Source: Verrucomicrobia subdivision 3 bacterium UBA7542
GTDB taxonomy: Bacteria; Verrucomicrobiota; Verrucomicrobiia; Limisphaerales; UBA11358
NCBI GenBank assembly: GCA_002479245.1
Contig: DLMG01000191.1
Span: forward strand, 1-8,555
DNA: 8,555 bases
Reading direction: 5' to 3'
In this document: positions 5,181-8,555 of the stretch, piece after piece
Layout of the letters: each line of letters opens with the position of its first letter
Numbering within the stretch: the stretch's first letter is position 1
Position numbers and translations under genes: made by a program
The notes under the pieces: model-generated
What the model saw: only the letters and a program-made list of their open reading frames with translations
Database searches by the model: none
Told to the model about the DNA's origin: nothing

Positions 5181-7721
5181 TTACGGCCATGTAATCCGAT
5201 AGGCCACGAACCCAGTGCTCGGTGCCGCGGTATCGGTATAGCTCGAGTTGTCGCCCCCGGACGCCAGCCCGGTCGCAATGGGTGTCCAATTCGGAGGCGA
5301 GAGGGTCGTCGCGCGCTGAATGCTGTAGGTGTTCGTCTGGAAGAGGGAACCCAGCGATTCCCAGTTAAGGGTCACATTGCCGTTCGACGCCCTGACAATG
5401 GACGTGATGTTGAACAGTCTGGGTATCGTGCCATTGTAACCGTTCCCGCTCAGATAGAAGTCATCCAGCAAGACCATGTTGTTGGTTGCAAAGAACGCGC
5501 CATTATCGCCATTCACGATGGATTCGGTGGAGATGCTCGCGAACACCTTGTTCAAATAGGGAATCATACTATCATTATTTTGGCCGTTATTGGCATAGTT
5601 CCGGTCTCCATAGAAGTTCGAGAACAGAAGTGTGCGGGTGGAAGCTCCCTGCGCTTGCAACCATAGTGAGAATACCGGTTCCCCCGTGGTATTGGTGACA
5701 CCACCGCTGACCACGGCCATGGTGTTGTCGTTCGAAACATCCAGCCAGCAGAGATAATTCACATTCGTCTGCAAGCCGTTCGCATTACCGTTGACGGTAT
5801 CACTAATATAATCATAGCTGTTCGTATAGCTAGAGGTTGGCCCGTCATAGGTGCGCGCTATCAAGTCGAACGGCGCCTGAAGATAGGCACCAGTGGAGTC
5901 CGAGCTAACAATACGGAAACCGGGGCCCGCCGTTCCCGTTCCACCACTGTTCGGGCCAAGCGGACCTGTGGAGAACCCGAAGTCAGTCAAACCTACTCCC
6001 AGATCCAGTCCGCTATTATACGTGCCGTTAACGTTGATAATAGGAGGCGGCTGCGTAAGTGAAAACCGGAAGAACAGCGTTGCAGCTTCACCTGGAGGCA
6101 TGGTCAGATTGTTCAAATTCCCCCACGCTAGCGCGCCTGGTGAATCGTAGCCAATATTTGAAGCTACGTCAGCCACATAGCCGCTCTTGGGCGACAGCGC
6201 CTTGTTGCCGTTGACCGTCACAACATTAAACCGGTCAAGAGTTCCGTTATAGTAAGATCCCTCGGTCACCCAGCCATTCCCGCTGATACCCGCCGTGGTA
6301 TTTCCAAACACACCATCAAACCGTTGGACCAAATTCCAAGCCGACGGCACGCCCTGGAAGGTCTGGACAGTAAGACTGGCCTGCTTGTTCGGGGAAACTC
6401 CATTGGTGGCAGTCAGGGTGAAGGAGTAGGTCCCGGCCGCACCCAGTGTCACATTCGTTGAGCCTTGATCTCCAAGGGCAGTCACATCGCCCACTCCGCT
6501 GATGACTATGCTGCCGGGGGTGGTGCTCGCGCCAGTGATATTCCAGCTCAAATTCACGATGTGTCCCTGGCCGACTTCACTAAAGCCAGCGGCAAAACTA
6601 TTAATACCGAGGAGAGACGTGTTGAGTTTCAAGCCGTTCAGGCCGTTTGTCATGACGAATGCAATTTCAGCAGGGCTCAACGTCCGGTTCCAGAATCCAA
6701 TGTCGCTAAACTGGCCCGCTACACCTCCGGCAATCGAGCCATTGCGGATATAACCGCCAAAGGCGGTTTTAGCACCCGCGATGTTAATGTCAGGCAACAT
6801 CCAGCGCACATTACCAGCCGCCGAATTGGTTCCTGCTGGCAGATAATTGACTACTCCCTGCAGATTAGTTATATTGAGAGGATAGTTGGTGGTGTTGTAA
6901 TATGTATTCGTCACATACAACGGAACTGCGACGGCGAGGACGCCCTCATTATCAGTATATGGCCCCGGGTTTTGATGGCCCGTATCATAGCCGCCATCCA
7001 CATAAACGTGCAGGTCGCCATTGGTCTCAACCTCCGTTGTCAGCATATGCCAGGTGCCGTCACAAACATTACTGGAAGTATCATTTGCCCCCTGATTCCA
7101 ATAATAGGCCATTGCCGGGGTCTGCCAAGTGCCGTCGGACATTTGATTTCCAGCTACTCCACTGGGAGTAGTTACGTTATAATTAAGCCGATAGAAATAT
7201 GACGCAACGTTTGGATAAGTAGTATTTTGCTTGTCGCTGATTGAAAAGAAAGGACCGCTCTGGCCATCGTTGGCGCATTCCCCCATCAACCGCAGCTCGT
7301 TGCCGCTCTGGTTGTCGGTGTATTTGACCCAGAAGTTCATCGTGGCGCCGCGCTGGTTGATGAAGGGCAGAAAGTCGCCCGAGCAGTCAAACGGATTCTG
7401 TCCGGCCGTGGCATAATACGCGACCGTGGAACCGCCGGACTGGCTGAAGTAAAATGCCAGATTCGATGAATTAATGCCGGGATGGCTCGCGGCCACGATG
7501 TTGGCAGCGCTCATATTGACCAAGGTCAAATCGCGCCGGTTAATCAGGTCGGGTGTTGAATTGGCAATTACGCTGTTTAGCGGATAATAGTCAACGAGGC
7601 CATTGGTCACCTGTTGAAAGGTCACCTGTGCCTGGCTGGTGTTCACGATGAAAGCAGCTTGCGCCGCCAACATAGCTGTCAACAGGACAGCCAACGGTTT
7701 GGATCGAGTTGTAATTTTCAT
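5181..7721 (-). CDS. Secreted LamG (concanavalin-A-like) multi-domain protein
   Basis: This is an 846-residue exported protein. Residues 1-31 form a signal peptide (MKITTRSKPL, hydrophobic core, cleavage after SQA). Residues about 40-365 form a LamG/Laminin_G_3 jelly roll with typical landmarks: GLVDYYPLN at 41-49, ATMNFWVKYT (126-135), DGTWHMLTTEV (221-231), LHVYVDGG (237-244) and FSDIGFWNRTLSPAEIAF (338-355). A long insertion (about 250-310) interrupts the domain. Residues about 370-455 look PKD/Ig-like (TYSFTLTATNGVSP). Residues about 460-762 are a second, beta-rich region without a family I recognise, ending VLLDDFYLSGNG. Residues 763-846 form an FN3-like C-terminal module ending AYRITWP. 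No catalytic signature is visible, so a role in carbohydrate or surface binding is an inference. There is no PEP-CTERM tail. Sixty-nine bp separate it from the pseudopilin-like gene upstream, and no terminator is seen there, so the two may be co-transcribed. The ATG is preceded by an A-rich leader (AAATAAAAAACCAAACCC) without a Shine-Dalgarno sequence. Confidence 0.9.
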   Translation of the reverse strand: MKITTRSKPLAVLLTAMLAAQAAFIVNTSQAQVTFQQVTNGLVDYYPLNSVIANSTPDLINRRDLTLVNMSAANIVAASHPGINSSNLAFYFSQSGGSTVAYYATAGQNPFDCSGDFLPFINQRGATMNFWVKYTDNQSGNELRLMGECANDGQSGPFFSISDKQNTTYPNVASYFYRLNYNVTTPSGVAGNQMSDGTWQTPAMAYYWNQGANDTSSNVCDGTWHMLTTEVETNGDLHVYVDGGYDTGHQNPGPYTDNEGVLAVAVPLYVTNTYYNTTNYPLNITNLQGVVNYLPAGTNSAAGNVRWMLPDINIAGAKTAFGGYIRNGSIAGGVAGQFSDIGFWNRTLSPAEIAFVMTNGLNGLKLNTSLLGINSFAAGFSEVGQGHIVNLSWNITGASTTPGSIVISGVGDVTALGDQGSTNVTLGAAGTYSFTLTATNGVSPNKQASLTVQTFQGVPSAWNLVQRFDGVFGNTTAGISGNGWVTEGSYYNGTLDRFNVVTVNGNKALSPKSGYVADVASNIGYDSPGALAWGNLNNLTMPPGEAATLFFRFSLTQPPPIINVNGTYNSGLDLGVGLTDFGFSTGPLGPNSGGTGTAGPGFRIVSSDSTGAYLQAPFDLIARTYDGPTSSYTNSYDYISDTVNGNANGLQTNVNYLCWLDVSNDNTMAVVSGGVTNTTGEPVFSLWLQAQGASTRTLLFSNFYGDRNYANNGQNNDSMIPYLNKVFASISTESIVNGDNGAFFATNNMVLLDDFYLSGNGYNGTIPRLFNITSIVRASNGNVTLNWESLGSLFQTNTYSIQRATTLSPPNWTPIATGLASGGDNSSYTDTAAPSTGFVAYRITWP

Positions 7722-7790
7722 GGGTTTGGTTTTTTATTTGTTTAGATTTAACTGGGATTCGTCAAATGGAAAATCTGTCAAGCGTTGAAT

Positions 7791-8555
7791 TTAATAAAAC
7801 CAATAGTTAGGCGCTTTTGAATTTATATGACCCGGCACTATTTGTGACTTGTTGTGGTATTCCACATGGCCGTCAGCGTAGCCTGCGTTAACGCCGTTAA
7901 GCGCGCCTCCATAAACATGGGCCGTGTGCAGGTCAATGTCGCTGATGTCAGAGCCAACCACAGGTGAAGTTAGGCCACCCCCATTACCCGACGCGCACTT
8001 GTCACTGATGAATGGAACAGTGGCGACTGCCTTGCTGGTGAGTTTATCAGGCCACCCGTAAGCGGTTGAAGGTGAACCCCTAAGACAGGCTGGAACTGCT
8101 GAAGAGGGTTTTGTGCTGTAATCCGTTGGCAATTCCACGGTTCCTTCATCCGGCCATCGCGGCACCCACCAGTCATGATTCAAAGTGAGTTCGCCCGGGT
8201 AATTGGCACTAAAAAATGCAGCCAATTCATCGATGTTTGCAATCGGGGTTCCATATTTGAGTTGCTTTTCGCACCAAGTATCCGCGGCGTCCATTTCCGA
8301 AGGGCGAGTCGGGCAGAACCACATCGGCACGGTCAGCCCATAAGTAATCAGGTTGGTGCACATGCCCGTCCCCACGTCCCAACCGAAGCTGCCACCACCG
8401 TTTGGATCGAATCGTGGGAGCCGGCCTAGCGGATCGTCTCCAGCATACATGTTGACCACGAGGGTCCACTGCCTGTAATCGGAAGTGCAGGAGATCACCT
8501 TGGCCTTGAATTTCGCCTGTGCCAGCGCCGGCAACAGCAGCGCCGCCAGAATGGC
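7791..8555 (-). CDS. DUF1559-type pseudopilin-like protein, H-X-DG domain (5' end outside window)
   Basis: The frame is open to the right edge and gives 254 residues of a protein whose start lies outside. The visible start AILAALLLPALAQAKFKAK is the second half of the type IV pilin-like N-terminal helix seen in prepilin-type proteins of Planctomycetes and Verrucomicrobia. The cleavage/methylation motif itself would be just upstream. CTSDYRQWTLVVNMYAGDD corresponds to the usual 'C..NLRQ....MYA.D' stretch after the helix. FCPTRPSE matches the common 'CP(S)' segment. Near the C-terminus, HVYGGALNGVNAGYADGHVE is the H-X-DG processing-associated signature. It has 14 residues between His and DG, where the named motif has nine. 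These proteins are thought to be exported or assembled through a type II secretion/pilin-like route, and their roles are mostly unknown. The ATG-less internal TTG at 8534 is not a real start. Confidence 0.88.
   Translation of the reverse strand, partial: AILAALLLPALAQAKFKAKVISCTSDYRQWTLVVNMYAGDDPLGRLPRFDPNGGGSFGWDVGTGMCTNLITYGLTVPMWFCPTRPSEMDAADTWCEKQLKYGTPIANIDELAAFFSANYPGELTLNHDWWVPRWPDEGTVELPTDYSTKPSSAVPACLRGSPSTAYGWPDKLTSKAVATVPFISDKCASGNGGGLTSPVVGSDISDIDLHTAHVYGGALNGVNAGYADGHVEYHNKSQIVPGHINSKAPNYWFY

Noticed and set aside
6465..7202. A 245-residue open frame on the plus strand
   Set aside because: It is antisense to the LamG gene, which has a signal peptide and domains over the same bases. 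No domain, signal or ribosome site supports it.
7746..7781. A TTGACA hexamer upstream of the LamG gene with TTAAAT further on, as a sigma-70 promoter
   Set aside because: The spacing is 24 bp, too long for a standard promoter, and no better -10 hexamer sits at 16-18 bp.

Overview
The window looks like chromosomal DNA from a heterotrophic Verrucomicrobia-type bacterium of the Pedosphaera/Limisphaerales kind. That placement is an inference. It rests on the gene company: a PEP-CTERM surface protein, a DUF1559-type pseudopilin-like protein, a large LamG protein, a multi-domain secreted glycoside hydrolase, and a TMTC-like membrane/TPR protein, all with weak or absent Shine-Dalgarno sequences. All five genes lie on the minus strand, so they read from right to left. 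No tRNA, rRNA, CRISPR array, transposase or integrase is visible.

In reading order from the right edge: (1) 8555-7791, a pseudopilin-like H-X-DG protein whose N-terminal leader lies outside the window; (2) 7721-5181, an 846-residue secreted protein with an N-terminal LamG domain, a PKD/Ig-like domain, a second probable jelly-roll region and an FN3-like C-terminal module, followed by a strong intrinsic terminator; (3) 5071-2825, a secreted xylanase-type enzyme with CBM22-like, GH30 (subfamily-8-like), Ig-like and C-terminal modules; (4) 2658-1849, a 269-residue PEP-CTERM protein followed by a strong terminator; (5) 1491-1, the first 497 residues of a multi-pass TMTC-like membrane protein whose TPR region runs off the left edge. 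Between (4) and (5) lies a gene-free stretch holding a REP-like palindrome of about 92 bp.

As a group the genes suggest a secretome or cell-surface region for plant polysaccharide (xylan) binding and hydrolysis, with surface-display proteins around it. Only the GH30 protein has a firm enzymatic prediction. Two strong terminators divide the region, so it is better seen as a run of co-oriented small transcription units than as one operon.

The most notable non-gene signals are: short repeat-derived inserts that sit in frame inside the membrane-protein gene, including two diverged copies of one 26-nt unit in the same reading frame; a hairpin flanked by 12-bp direct repeats in the same gene; the REP-like element; an intrinsic terminator only 19 nt upstream of the GH30 start codon; a probable loss of the glucuronate-binding arginine in the GH30 protein; and a C-terminal module apparently shared by two secreted proteins. 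I did not find a clear new defence, mobile or RNA system.
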